Assembly: GCF_030698175.1 (NCBI RefSeq)
Contig: NZ_JAUYNT010000039.1
Span: 29,647-93,646, forward strand
DNA length: 64,000 nt
From: Pseudomonas sp.
Lineage (GTDB): Bacteria; Pseudomonadota; Gammaproteobacteria; Pseudomonadales; Pseudomonadaceae
Direction of reading: 5' to 3'
Part shown: in pieces, positions 41,358 through 50,782 of the stretch
Numbering within the stretch: the stretch's first letter is position 1
Layout of the letters: every line of letters begins with the position of its first letter
Notes under the pieces: generated by a model
Databases searched by the model: none
What the model saw: only the letters and a program-made list of their open reading frames with translations
What the model was told of the DNA's origin: nothing
Translations under genes and position numbers: made by a program

Positions 41358-42110
41358 TCAGTCCGGCATGTCTTTACGCAGGTGCACCGGCTCGTGCTTC
41401 TTGGCCATGGCGCCGCGCAGGCGGATGTTCAAGGCTTCGACCGCCAGCGAGAAGGCCATGGCGAAATACACGTAGCCCTTAGGCATGTGCACGCCAAAAG
41501 CTTCGGCAATCAGCACGGTACCGACCACGATCAGGAACGACAGCGCCAGCATCTTCAGCGATGGGTGCTTCTCGATAAAGTCGCTGATGGTGCCGGCAGC
41601 CAGCATCATCACCAACACCGAGATAACGATGGCAGCAACCATCACCGGCACATGCTGCACCAGGCCGACGGCGGTGATCACCGAGTCGAGGGAGAAGATG
41701 ATGTCGATGATGGCGATCTGCACGATGATCCCCATAAAGCCATAGACCTTACCGCCACCCTGAGCCGTTGCCTCTTCGCCTTCGAGGCTGGTGTAGATTT
41801 CCATGGTGCTTTTAAACAGCAAGAACAGGCCACCAAAGAACAGGATCAAATCACGCCCGGAAATGCCCTGGCCGAACACTTCGAACAGGTCGGCCGTCAG
41901 GCGCATCACCCAGGTGATCGACAACAGCAGCAAGATCCGCGTGCCCATCGCCAACGCCAAACCGAAGAAACGGCCTTTAGCTTGCTGCTCTTTCGGCAAG
42001 CGGGCGACCAGGATCGAAATGAAGATGATGTTGTCGATACCGAGAACAATCTCCAGGGCGGTCAGGGTCAAAAAAGCCACCCAGATCTGCGGGTCCATCA
42101 GCCATTCCAT
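41358..42110 (-). CDS. TerC family integral membrane protein
   Basis: MEWLMDPQIWVAFLTLTALEIVLGIDNIIFISILVARLP; TerC acidic motifs (EIVLGIDN, DIIFSLDSVITAVGL). Confidence 0.94.
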   Translation of the reverse strand: MEWLMDPQIWVAFLTLTALEIVLGIDNIIFISILVARLPKEQQAKGRFFGLALAMGTRILLLLSITWVMRLTADLFEVFGQGISGRDLILFFGGLFLLFKSTMEIYTSLEGEEATAQGGGKVYGFMGIIVQIAIIDIIFSLDSVITAVGLVQHVPVMVAAIVISVLVMMLAAGTISDFIEKHPSLKMLALSFLIVVGTVLIAEAFGVHMPKGYVYFAMAFSLAVEALNIRLRGAMAKKHEPVHLRKDMPD

Positions 42111-42126
42111 GTGTACGTGCCTCTTT

Positions 42127-42175
42127 AGTGGGAAGTAGGTTTAGTGGGGAGTAGGGAGTAGGGAGTAGGGAGTGG
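42127..42175. repeat. Heptamer tandem repeat (GGGAGTA)n with G-quadruplex motif
   Basis: AGTGGGAAGTAGGTTTAGTGGGGAGTAGGGAGTAGGGAGTAGGGAGTGG. Confidence 0.85.
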
Positions 42176-42188
42176 CATGCCGCAGAGC

Positions 42189-44102
42189 TTAATCGACTTG
42201 GGCCAGTTGCTGCTCCAACTGCTCAAGCAACTCCAGGGCGCCCATCCAGCTGTCTTCCAGCTCGCCTTCGCGAACTTTCAAGCGCGCCTGCTCGGCCAGC
42301 AAGTCGCGCAGCTCGTCCTTGCGCGCCGCCTCATAGACGGCGGCGTCACCGAGCTTGCTCTCGGTGGCCGCCAGCTGCTCATGCAGCTGGCCAAGGGCTT
42401 TCTCCAGTTTCTCCGCTTCACGCTTGTGCGGCGCCAGCTGCTGGCGCAACACCGCCGCCGCCTGGCGCTGGGCGCGCTTGTCGGTCTTGTCGGCGGCCGG
42501 CTCGTTGCTGCTGCCTGCCGGCATTTGCCGAGCTCGGAAGTCCACCAGCCAACGGGCGTAGTCTTCCAGGTCGCCGTCGAACTCTTGAATCTGCCCATCA
42601 GCCACCAGGAGAAACTCATCGGTGGTGCTTTTTAGCAGATGACGATCGTGGGAAACCACCAGTACCGCGCCGGCAAAATCTTGCAGGGCCATGGTCAGCG
42701 CCAGGCGCATGTCCAGATCCAGGTGGTTGGTCGGCTCATCGAGCAGCAGCAAGTTGGGCTTGCCCCAGGCGATCAGCGCCAGCGCCAGGCGGGCTTTCTC
42801 GCCACCGGAGAAGTTCACCACCGGCTCGTCGGCGCGCGGCCCGCGAAAGTCAAAGCCACCGAGAAAATCGCGCAACACCTGCTCACGCTCGGTCGGGGCC
42901 AGGCGCTGCACGTGCAGCAACGGGCTGGCGCGGTCATCCAAGGAATCCAGCTGGTGCTGGGCAAAGTAGCCCACCACCAGGTTCTCGCCACGCTGCAGAT
43001 GGCCGGCGATGGGCGCAAGCTCTGCCGCCAGGGTCTTGATCAGGGTCGATTTGCCGGCGCCATTGGGGCCGAGCAGACCGATCCGCGCGCCGGGCACCAG
43101 TTGCAACTTGACCTTCGACAGCACCACCTTGTCGCCATAGCCGAGCTGCGCATCGCTCAGATCCAGCAACGGGCTGGAGATCTTATCGGCTTCGCGAAAG
43201 CAAAAATCGAAAGGCGAATCGACATGCGCCGGCGCCAATTCTTCCAAGCGCTCCAGCGCTTTGATCCGGCTCTGGGCCTGGCGGGCCTTGGTGGCCTGGG
43301 CCTTGAAGCGGGCAATGAATTTTTCCATATGCGCGCGCTGGGCTTGCTGCTTGTCGAAGGCTTGTTGTTGCTGGGCCAGGCGCTCGGCACGGGCGCGCTC
43401 GAAAGCCGAGTAACCGCCGCGATAGAGGCACAGCTTTTGCTGTTCGAGATGGGCGATGTTGTCGACCACCGCATCGAGAAAATCCCGGTCGTGGGAAATC
43501 AGCAGCAAGGTGCCGGGATAGCTTTTCAGCCAGCCTTCCAGCCAGATGATCGCGTCCAGATCCAAGTGGTTGGTCGGTTCATCGAGCAGCAGCAAATCCG
43601 ACGGGCACATCAGCGCCTGGGCGAGGTTCAAGCGCATGCGCCAACCACCGGAAAAGTCGCCGACCGGCTGGGTCATCTGCGGATTGCTAAAGCCCAAGCC
43701 GGCCAGCAGCTTACGGGCGCGGGCATCGGCACTGTAGCCGTCGGCCGAGTCCAGTTCGGCATGCAGCCGTGCTTGCGCCGTGCCATCGTGGGCGGCTTCG
43801 GCCGCGGCCAAATCGCGCTGCACCTGGCGCAGGCGCAAATCGCCATCCAGCACGTAGTCCACGGCCAGGCGCTCGAGGGTTTCGACTTCTTGGCGCATAT
43901 GGGCGATACGCCAATCGGCGGGCACCAGGCAGTTGCCGGCATCGGGCGTTAATTCGCCACGCAGCAAGGCAAACAGGCTGGATTTACCGGCGCCATTGGC
44001 ACCAATCAGGCCGACTTTATGGCCTGGGTGCAGGGTCAGCTCGGCGTCTTCTAGCAGACGCAGCGGGCCACGCTGTAGAGTGAGGTTTTCTAGTCGTATC
44101 AT
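42189..44102 (-). CDS. ABC-F family ATPase (YheS-like)
   Basis: MIRLENLTLQRGPLRLLEDAELTLHPGHKVGLIGANGAGKSSLFALL; duplicated LLLLDEPTNHLDLD motifs; no TM domain. Confidence 0.94.
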   Translation of the reverse strand: MIRLENLTLQRGPLRLLEDAELTLHPGHKVGLIGANGAGKSSLFALLRGELTPDAGNCLVPADWRIAHMRQEVETLERLAVDYVLDGDLRLRQVQRDLAAAEAAHDGTAQARLHAELDSADGYSADARARKLLAGLGFSNPQMTQPVGDFSGGWRMRLNLAQALMCPSDLLLLDEPTNHLDLDAIIWLEGWLKSYPGTLLLISHDRDFLDAVVDNIAHLEQQKLCLYRGGYSAFERARAERLAQQQQAFDKQQAQRAHMEKFIARFKAQATKARQAQSRIKALERLEELAPAHVDSPFDFCFREADKISSPLLDLSDAQLGYGDKVVLSKVKLQLVPGARIGLLGPNGAGKSTLIKTLAAELAPIAGHLQRGENLVVGYFAQHQLDSLDDRASPLLHVQRLAPTEREQVLRDFLGGFDFRGPRADEPVVNFSGGEKARLALALIAWGKPNLLLLDEPTNHLDLDMRLALTMALQDFAGAVLVVSHDRHLLKSTTDEFLLVADGQIQEFDGDLEDYARWLVDFRARQMPAGSSNEPAADKTDKRAQRQAAAVLRQQLAPHKREAEKLEKALGQLHEQLAATESKLGDAAVYEAARKDELRDLLAEQARLKVREGELEDSWMGALELLEQLEQQLAQVD

Positions 44103-44152
44103 AATGGCGGCGGAGTCTATCAGCTTCGCCCCAGCATTGCCCGGGAAGCACC

Positions 44153-44611
44153 ATGCCTTCTGACCTGTGGAATTTTGCCCAACGCCTGTATGGGCGCCCA
44201 GGCGTCGAATCGGCCTGCTTGCAGCTGCAAGCAGCCGGGGCCGATGTTTGCCTGCTGCTGTGCGCCTGCTGGCTCGAACAATCGGCCCAGGCCTATTGCC
44301 CACAGCGTTGCCAGCAGCTGCAAGCGATTGCTCAGCCTTGGCAGCAACAAGTGATCACGCCGCTCAGACAACTGCGACAAAGCTGGCGCACGGCGGCGCA
44401 GCAACAGCCAGAGCTGGCTATTTTGCGCGAACAATTAAAGGATTTAGAGCAACAGGGCGAACGCCAACTGTTGATGCAACTACAAACCTGCGCCCTGAGC
44501 TGGCCGGCTTTGGACAGCGCCGCTAGCAGCGACTGGCTTGCACCATTGGCCGCTGGAGCCACGTCACTCGACGCGCTGCAAGTGCTGCGCGCCGAGGCTC
44601 AGCAGGCTTAA
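44153..44611 (+). CDS. TIGR02444-type protein
   Basis: MPSDLWNFAQRLYGRPGVESACLQLQAAGADVCLLLCACWLEQ. Confidence 0.88.
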   Translation: MPSDLWNFAQRLYGRPGVESACLQLQAAGADVCLLLCACWLEQSAQAYCPQRCQQLQAIAQPWQQQVITPLRQLRQSWRTAAQQQPELAILREQLKDLEQQGERQLLMQLQTCALSWPALDSAASSDWLAPLAAGATSLDALQVLRAEAQQA

Positions 44612-45432
44612 GAAGCGCTGGTGACTGGCGCAGTCGCGCCATTGCCACTCGTTGGGGCAACAGTCGCAGTGGTGGCAACAGCCGCAGGCTTAACCACAGC
44701 TTTAGCCGCGGGCTTAGGAGCCGCTTTAGCGACAGCTTTGGCCGGAGCCTTGACCGCTGGCTTGACCGCTGGCTTGGCCACCGCCTTGACTGCCGGCTTA
44801 GCCGCCGCTTTGCTGACCGGGGCTTTAGCGACCGGTTTAGCCACTACAGGTTTGGCGGCAACCGGTTTGGCTACTGCAGCGGCCTTGGCAGCTGGCTTGG
44901 CCGGTGCTTTACGGGCCACTGGCTTGGCAGCTACAGGCTTAGCTGCAGCAGCCGTTTTGCTGGCCACTTTAACGGCTGGCTTAGCGGCTGATTTGGCCAC
45001 TGACTTAACGGCAACAGCCGTGGCTTTTGCCGAGCGTGCGCTCAACACCTTGCTGACGGCCTCTTTTACTTTGCCGATACCCTGGGCCAATTTCAGGCTT
45101 TCTTGGGCATCACGCTTGAGCTCGGCGATATAGGCACGAGTCTCGGCTTGGCGCTCTTGCAGGCCATCCAGCAAAGCTTCCAGATCGGCAATCAGCAGCT
45201 TGCTTTTAGCTTGCGACTTGGCCTTGCCAGCGACGGCCGCGTCTTGCAGTTTTACCCGAGCGGTGTGCAGTAAATCCTGGCCTTTGCCACGCTGCTTCTC
45301 CAGCTTAGCCAACAGCTTTTCCGCATCAACCAAGGCGCCGGCGCAGGCGTTCTCGAGATGCTCAAGCAGGCTATGGGAAAGGTTTTGCAGCAAATGCAAA
45401 GGGGTAGTAACGGCGTTCTTCTTGGCCGACAT
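44608..45432 (-). CDS. algP: AlgP-like histone-like protein (Lys/Ala/Pro-rich C-terminal repeats)
   Basis: MSAKKNAVTTPLHLLQNLSHSLLEHLENACAGALVDAEKLLAKLEKQRGKGQDLLHTARVKLQDAAVAGKAKSQAKSKLL followed by (K/A)PAAK/VAKPV repeats; next to algQ/rsd. Confidence 0.9.
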   Translation of the reverse strand: MSAKKNAVTTPLHLLQNLSHSLLEHLENACAGALVDAEKLLAKLEKQRGKGQDLLHTARVKLQDAAVAGKAKSQAKSKLLIADLEALLDGLQERQAETRAYIAELKRDAQESLKLAQGIGKVKEAVSKVLSARSAKATAVAVKSVAKSAAKPAVKVASKTAAAAKPVAAKPVARKAPAKPAAKAAAVAKPVAAKPVVAKPVAKAPVSKAAAKPAVKAVAKPAVKPAVKAPAKAVAKAAPKPAAKAVVKPAAVATTATVAPTSGNGATAPVTSAS

Positions 45433-45559
45433 AGCGGGCCTCCTAGCGGGCGGGTGTGCGCCCATACTAGACGCCTGTGCGGTCAAGCGCCAAGCACAGC
45501 GTTGAGGCGCCGCCGACTACTGGCATAATCAGCGGCACAGTCACCCGGAGAACTCGTTC

Positions 45560-46210
45560 ATGCTGCGTCGCCTGCCGTTATTGTTTTGCCTGTTGTCTGC
45601 GCAGCTAATGGCCGCCAACCCCGAGACCGATCACGACCTTGCCTACAGCCTGGGCGTGCGCCTGGGTGAACGCTTGCGCGCCGAGGTGCCCGACTTACAA
45701 CTGCAAGCCTTGCTCGACGGCCTGGGTCAGGCGTATCGCGGCGAACCGCTGGCACTGAAAAGTGCGCGCATCGAACAACTACTCGCCGAGCACGAAGAAC
45801 GCTTGGCCGCCGCCCCTGACAACGCAGAACCGGCCATCCGCGCGGAAAGACTGTTTCTGGTCAACGAGAAAGCTAAGGCCGGCATCCGCGAATTAGCCGG
45901 CGGGATATTACTGACCGAATTACGCCCAGGCACTGGCGCCAAACCGAAAGCCAGCGGTCGAGTGCAGGTGCGTTATGTCGGGCGTTTGGCCGATGGTAGT
46001 GTGTTTGATCAGAACGAGCAGCCGCAGTGGTTTCGCTTGGACAGCGTAATCAGCGGCTGGCGACTGGCGTTGCAGGAGATGCCCAGCGGGGCAAAGTGGC
46101 GCCTGGCGATACCTTCAGCCCAAGCTTATGGGGCCGAAGGCGCTGGCGATCTGATCCCGCCTTACGCGCCACTGGTGTTTGAAGTAGAGCTGCTGGGGAC
46201 CGCCGACTGA
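45560..46210 (+). CDS. FKBP-type peptidyl-prolyl cis-trans isomerase
   Basis: MLRRLPLLFCLLSAQLMAANPETDHDLAYSLGVRLGERL; C-terminal FKBP domain (VRYVGRLADGSVFDQNE...IPSAQAYGAEGAGDLIPPYAPLVFEVELL). Confidence 0.92.
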   Translation: MLRRLPLLFCLLSAQLMAANPETDHDLAYSLGVRLGERLRAEVPDLQLQALLDGLGQAYRGEPLALKSARIEQLLAEHEERLAAAPDNAEPAIRAERLFLVNEKAKAGIRELAGGILLTELRPGTGAKPKASGRVQVRYVGRLADGSVFDQNEQPQWFRLDSVISGWRLALQEMPSGAKWRLAIPSAQAYGAEGAGDLIPPYAPLVFEVELLGTAD

Positions 46211-46238
46211 AGCGCCGGCCCACGTCTATCTGCAGCGC

Positions 46239-46338
46239 TTAATTGGCCGCTACGGCCTGTTCTTGATGAGCCTGCTGAGGCAGCCTACGCACGAGTTCTC
46301 GGGTGCGTTTAATTAGCCGCTACCGCCTGTTCTTGATG
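46239..46338 (-). repeat. 30-bp direct duplication of the rsd/algQ 3' coding end (46239-46268 and 46309-46338)
   Basis: TTAATTGGCCGCTACGGCCTGTTCTTGATG vs TTAATTAGCCGCTACCGCCTGTTCTTGATG; 28/30 identical. Confidence 0.9.
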
Positions 46339-46782
46339 GGAGTTGTGCAGCACTTCGATCAGGCAATCTTCCAACTCAAAACGTTCGTGCAACATCTGCC
46401 CCAAACGCTTTAGCTCGGCATTTAACGAGACGCTGTCACGGTTGTCGCCGTTGTCACAGTGGTCGTTAAACACCAGGGCGGCTTCGGTGATGGCTTCAAT
46501 GCGCGGGTAGATTTGCTTGGCCAACTCCAGCCCACGTACGTCGCCAAAGGCTTTGGCTTCGCTGGTGAGCTGCTCGTAGACTTCGAAGTGCCCAGCCGAA
46601 ACGTAATCGACCAAAATCTCACAGAATTTTTGCACCGCTGCCGCATTCGCAACTGCCGGCTGCGGCGCTTCATCGAGCACACTATAAGCCGAGACCAATT
46701 CATGCCGCTCTTGCAGCCAGCGGTCGATCAGCAGGTGAACCCCACCCCAGCGTTCTTGGGCGTTTTGACAGTTATCAAGCAT
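46309..46782 (-). CDS. algQ: Anti-sigma-70 regulator Rsd/AlgQ
   Basis: [72 protein letters not shown]. Confidence 0.95.
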   Translation of the reverse strand: MLDNCQNAQERWGGVHLLIDRWLQERHELVSAYSVLDEAPQPAVANAAAVQKFCEILVDYVSAGHFEVYEQLTSEAKAFGDVRGLELAKQIYPRIEAITEAALVFNDHCDNGDNRDSVSLNAELKRLGQMLHERFELEDCLIEVLHNSHQEQAVAAN

Positions 46783-46972
46783 GGCAATCTCACTTCCCTT
46801 ATTAGGTACTGCTGTTTTACGTCTGCGCCCAACAAAATTTTGTCGTTTAGCGCTTGAGCGTGGGAAGGCACCGCCAAACTGGCAATTTCCCGGCGGGACT
46901 TGGAGCCAGATTATGCTCGGGTCGCAGTGGCATCAAGCCGCTGGTCTGAGAAAGTTTCATACAAGCGTTTAA

Positions 46973-47464
46973 TTAGCGGCGGCGCAGCAGTTGATACAGA
47001 CTGAACAGGATCATGGCGGCAAACGCCAGCAAGCTCCATTCCGGAATGCTCATGCCCAACAGCGTCCAGTTGACCTCGGCGCAATCTGCCGAGCCATGCA
47101 ACACCAGCCGAATAATGTCTTGGAGTGGCAACGCTTGCATCATGTAGTCCAGGCTTGGCAGGCAGGCGGGCAATTCGTCCGCTGGCACATTTTGTAGCCA
47201 CACCTGGCGCCCGGCGGTGCCGGCGCCGGCCGCCGCACTCAGCAGAGCTAAAGCCGCATAACCACGCTGACCGCCACGACCCGGTGCATGCACGGCCGCC
47301 AACAGGCAAATCAAGCCAAACACAATCACGCACACGCGCTGCACTATGCACAGCGGACAGGGTTGCTGACCGAGTACGTGCTCCAGATACAGGGCGCCAC
47401 CCATGATCGCGAGGCAAAAGATAAAGGCGGCGAAAAATAACGAACGCGGGCTGGCCAGAGACAT
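46973..47464 (-). CDS. dsbB: Disulfide bond formation protein B
   Basis: MSLASPRSLFFAAFIFCLAIMGGALYLEHVLGQQPCPLCIVQRVCVIVFGL; CPLC motif. Confidence 0.93.
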   Translation of the reverse strand: MSLASPRSLFFAAFIFCLAIMGGALYLEHVLGQQPCPLCIVQRVCVIVFGLICLLAAVHAPGRGGQRGYAALALLSAAAGAGTAGRQVWLQNVPADELPACLPSLDYMMQALPLQDIIRLVLHGSADCAEVNWTLLGMSIPEWSLLAFAAMILFSLYQLLRRR

Positions 47465-47591
47465 GGCAGTTCCGTAGATAGCTGAAAGGGCGCTTACGGT
47501 AGAGCAAAGCCGGCGCGCCTTTCAAGCCATATAACGGCTTAGGCCGCGGTACCCATCCGCACAATCACACCTTGCGTCTGATTTAACCGCG

Positions 47592-47623
47592 CCACTGGGC
47601 GGGCGTATCTACGCCCCCAGTGG
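47592..47623. terminator. Strong hairpin downstream of hemY (CCACTGG...CCAGTGG)
   Basis: CCACTGGGCGGGCGTATCTACGCCCCCAGTGG inverted repeat between dsbB and hemY. Confidence 0.55.
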
Positions 47624-47635
47624 CCGATTTGCGGC

Positions 47636-48877
47636 TTAGCTCAGCTCGGGTAAAGGCAGCTTCGGCAGGTGCTGTTCAAGCAACCCCAGGCCTTCTTGGA
47701 ACAGCTGATTGCTGCGGGCAATTTCCCCCTGATGGGCCAGCAGACGCGCCAACTCGGCGCAGCTTTGCGCGCTACGAGACTGGGCCAAACTGGACTCCAG
47801 ATAATCGCGAGCCTTGCTCCACAAGCGGTTTTGCAAGCACAAACGTCCCAGCGCCAGCAGTAATTGCGGATCATTCGGCTGCTGCTTGAGCCAGCCCTCG
47901 GCTGCGTGTAATTGCCGCGCTGGATCGCTGCTACAGAGGGTGCCGTACAACGCCACCAGGCTGGCGTCATAGTGTCGTTTGAGGGCCGTACGCAGCAGCT
48001 CTTCGGCCTCTTGCTCGGCGCCCAGCACGCGCAGTTGCTCGGCATAGGCCAGCAATAGTTGCGGTTCCTGGCGTTGTGCGCTCGACAATTGTTGCCAGGC
48101 CTGGGTCAGCGGTTGCAGGCTCCCCGCACCGGCGTCCAAACCACTCTGCCCGGCCAGCGCCAGGCGCGCACGCCAAGCCCGACGCTCCAACTCCAACAAC
48201 TCGGGTTCGGCCAAGGCTTTATTTTTGCGCAGTTCTGGCAACAAACCGAGCAGCGCCGACCAGTCGCCCTGCTGCTCATACAATGCCTGCAACTGACGCA
48301 ACACCTGACGGTGACGCGGATGACGCTCGCGCATCGCCTGCAAAGTTTCCAAGGCGGCGGCAGGTTCTGCGCGGGCCATCTGCAGCTCGGCATGGGCCAA
48401 GGCAATCGCCAATTCGGCCTGCGGTTGGCGCGTTAACGCCCGCTCAAGCAAACTATCGCTCTCTGCATAGCGACCCAGTTCCTGCGCCGCACGGGCGGCG
48501 CCGAGGTAATGCATCAACGGTTGCGGTTCAGCTTCGGCGGCGCGGCGCAAATGCCGCAACGCCCGCTCCCAACGGCCCTCGGACAAATCCAGCAAGCCTT
48601 GCTCGGCCGACATCTGCGCGCGGCGGCTGCGATTGCGCCGTGACCATGGATTAGCTACCCGACCCGAAGCGGTCAATAGGCGCCACGACAACCGCACGAC
48701 AAATACCACGGCCCACAGGGTGGCCAACAGCGCCAGCGTGCCCCACAGGCTCGATTCATAGCGAAAGCCCTTGTAGGCCACCAGCACGTATCCCGGTTGC
48801 TCGATGTACGTCACGCCATAGGCCGCAGCCGCCAGCACCACCAGCAATAACAGCAGCAGCAAAAGAATCCGCTTCAT
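47636..48877 (-). CDS. hemY: HemY protein (TPR-containing)
   Basis: MKRILLLLLLLLVVLAAAAYGVTYIEQPGYVLVAYKGFRYESSLW; hemC-hemD-hemX-hemY order. Confidence 0.93.
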   Translation of the reverse strand: MKRILLLLLLLLVVLAAAAYGVTYIEQPGYVLVAYKGFRYESSLWGTLALLATLWAVVFVVRLSWRLLTASGRVANPWSRRNRSRRAQMSAEQGLLDLSEGRWERALRHLRRAAEAEPQPLMHYLGAARAAQELGRYAESDSLLERALTRQPQAELAIALAHAELQMARAEPAAALETLQAMRERHPRHRQVLRQLQALYEQQGDWSALLGLLPELRKNKALAEPELLELERRAWRARLALAGQSGLDAGAGSLQPLTQAWQQLSSAQRQEPQLLLAYAEQLRVLGAEQEAEELLRTALKRHYDASLVALYGTLCSSDPARQLHAAEGWLKQQPNDPQLLLALGRLCLQNRLWSKARDYLESSLAQSRSAQSCAELARLLAHQGEIARSNQLFQEGLGLLEQHLPKLPLPELS

Positions 48878-49995
48878 GGGCTGGACTCCTCCAGGGCACC
48901 GTCAAGGGTGGTCTCGCTGGCCGGCGCCGGACCCGACTCACGCAGTTGCACATAAGCCTGCAACGCCACCATGGACTGGGTTAAATCCGGCATGGCGACG
49001 CTGACCGGCTGGGTGAGCAGCTCGGCGAGGCGATTGCGCAGCCCCTGCACTTCGGGATTGTCTTGATTGAACTGGTCATCCAACACGTCGCGCGCCTGTT
49101 GCAGCGACTGCTGATAAACCCCGCTGTCGCCATTCAACGCGCCCCACTGGGCCTGCTCCAAGGCCAGGGTCAAGGCTAGACGAACTTGCGCCAGACTTTG
49201 TCCGGCCAATAGCGGGCGAATATCCTGAGCGGCACTGAAGTCGATGCGAAAGTAATGCGAGAGTTGTTCCAGCCACTGCGCCCAGCGGCTACTGCCATCG
49301 CCCTCGGCCGCGAGGCTAGCGAGCACGCCGCCGGTGTCGGCGAAGGCCGGGGTTTGCGGATTAAGCTGGCCGACCTGGGCGCGCAAGGCACCCAGCTGCA
49401 AGAACAATCCGGTGCGATCCGGCTGTTGCAGGCTGCGCAGCGCCTCCAGACTCTTGGCCAGCTCGCCACGGGCGGCAAAGGCGGCCGGATCGTCTTGCTC
49501 GCGCAAGATGTCGTCGGCAGTCTGCACCAACGCTTTGGCGCCGTTTATTTCCTGCAAGGCCGACAGCCGCAAGCTGGCCAGTCGCAGCAAATGCTCGGCC
49601 TCGGCCAGGCGCCAATCTTGCCGACTGGCATTCAGCACATTATCCAGCCGCACGCTTAAGCGCTGCTGATCGCCCTGCACGCTGGCCAGTAAACGCTGGC
49701 GCTCGGCCAACTCATCGGCCGAGGGCAATTGCGCAAGCCGGGCCGTCAGGCTTTGCTCGCGCTGGCTTAGCCGTTGCGCCTCGGCCTGCGCCTCGGCGAG
49801 CTGGGTTTGCTGCTGCTGCGTCTGCACCTGCAAGCTACGCAGTTGCCACAGCCCCCAACCGGATGCACCGACGCCAGCCAGCGCCAGCAATAACGCCAAG
49901 GGCGCTAAACCACGCCCGCGCGGCGTAATGGCGGGAGCGACACTAGACATACTCGGCACGGGTTGCAGATCGTCTTGCGGGGTTGTTTGGCTCAC
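48874..49995 (-). CDS. hemX: HemX (putative uroporphyrinogen-III C-methyltransferase-like membrane protein); GTG start proposed
   Basis: (V)SQTTPQDDLQPVPSMSSVAPAITPRGRGLAPLALLLALAGVGASGWGLWQLR; in frame to 48874; TM segment plus coiled coil. Confidence 0.88.
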   Translation of the reverse strand: MSQTTPQDDLQPVPSMSSVAPAITPRGRGLAPLALLLALAGVGASGWGLWQLRSLQVQTQQQQTQLAEAQAEAQRLSQREQSLTARLAQLPSADELAERQRLLASVQGDQQRLSVRLDNVLNASRQDWRLAEAEHLLRLASLRLSALQEINGAKALVQTADDILREQDDPAAFAARGELAKSLEALRSLQQPDRTGLFLQLGALRAQVGQLNPQTPAFADTGGVLASLAAEGDGSSRWAQWLEQLSHYFRIDFSAAQDIRPLLAGQSLAQVRLALTLALEQAQWGALNGDSGVYQQSLQQARDVLDDQFNQDNPEVQGLRNRLAELLTQPVSVAMPDLTQSMVALQAYVQLRESGPAPASETTLDGALEESSP

Positions 49996-50011
49996 GTATC
50001 CATCCTTTGTA

Positions 50012-50782
50012 TTAGGGCGCGGGCGCGGGTTGTGCCCGCAACGCCGCCAACAACGCCGTGGCACTCGCGCCACGGCAATCCAGCACAATCTCGGCGCCCG
50101 CCGCACGGGCTTGTTCGGCCACCCGCGCACTGGGCACAAACAACGGCAACCGGGCCACCTGCGACCAAGCCGCGCCGGCCAGTTGCAACAGGTGGGCAAA
50201 GCCTTCACCGCTGCTGACAGAGATACCATTCAGGCGCTGCGCAGTTAACTGCTCAATCAGTAGCGTCGGCGGATAAGCCGGCAGGCTACGGCGATAGAGT
50301 TGCAGATAGTCGACCGTCACGCCTTGGCCGCGCAAGCGTTCGGCGATGAATTCGCGGCCACCCTCGCCGCGCATAATCAACACCCGCGGACTGTGGACTG
50401 TCAGCGCCACGCTCAGTTCCGGCATGGCCAGCAACGCCTCACTGGCATCGCCCTGGGCGGGATACTTTGCGCTGAGGCCGTGCTCTTGAAGAATTTGTGC
50501 GCTGGCCGCGCCGACCGCGAACCAGCTGGGGGTCAGCGGTGGCTGTGACCAATAGCGATCCAGCAAGGCCAGACCCAGGCGCGCGGCCGGTTTGCTGACC
50601 ACTATCACCGCGCAATAACGATCCAGATCCAGGATCAGCGCGCGTTGTTCGGCGCTGTCAGCCAGCGCTTCAATCTGTAGCAGCGGCAGGCTGTAACTGA
50701 ACACACCCTGCGCGGCCAAAGTAGCGGCTAGCTGCGCCGACTCAGCAGCCGGGCGGGTCAGCAGCAGCCGCCAGGCTGTCAC
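50012..50782 (-). CDS. hemD: Uroporphyrinogen-III synthase
   Basis: [40 protein letters not shown]; between hemC and hemX. Confidence 0.94.
   Translation of the reverse strand: MTAWRLLLTRPAAESAQLAATLAAQGVFSYSLPLLQIEALADSAEQRALILDLDRYCAVIVVSKPAARLGLALLDRYWSQPPLTPSWFAVGAASAQILQEHGLSAKYPAQGDASEALLAMPELSVALTVHSPRVLIMRGEGGREFIAERLRGQGVTVDYLQLYRRSLPAYPPTLLIEQLTAQRLNGISVSSGEGFAHLLQLAGAAWSQVARLPLFVPSARVAEQARAAGAEIVLDCRGASATALLAALRAQPAPAP

Noticed and set aside
44621-45133. 170-aa + strand Ala/Thr/Gly-rich repetitive ORF
   Set aside because: Complement of the algP repeat tract.
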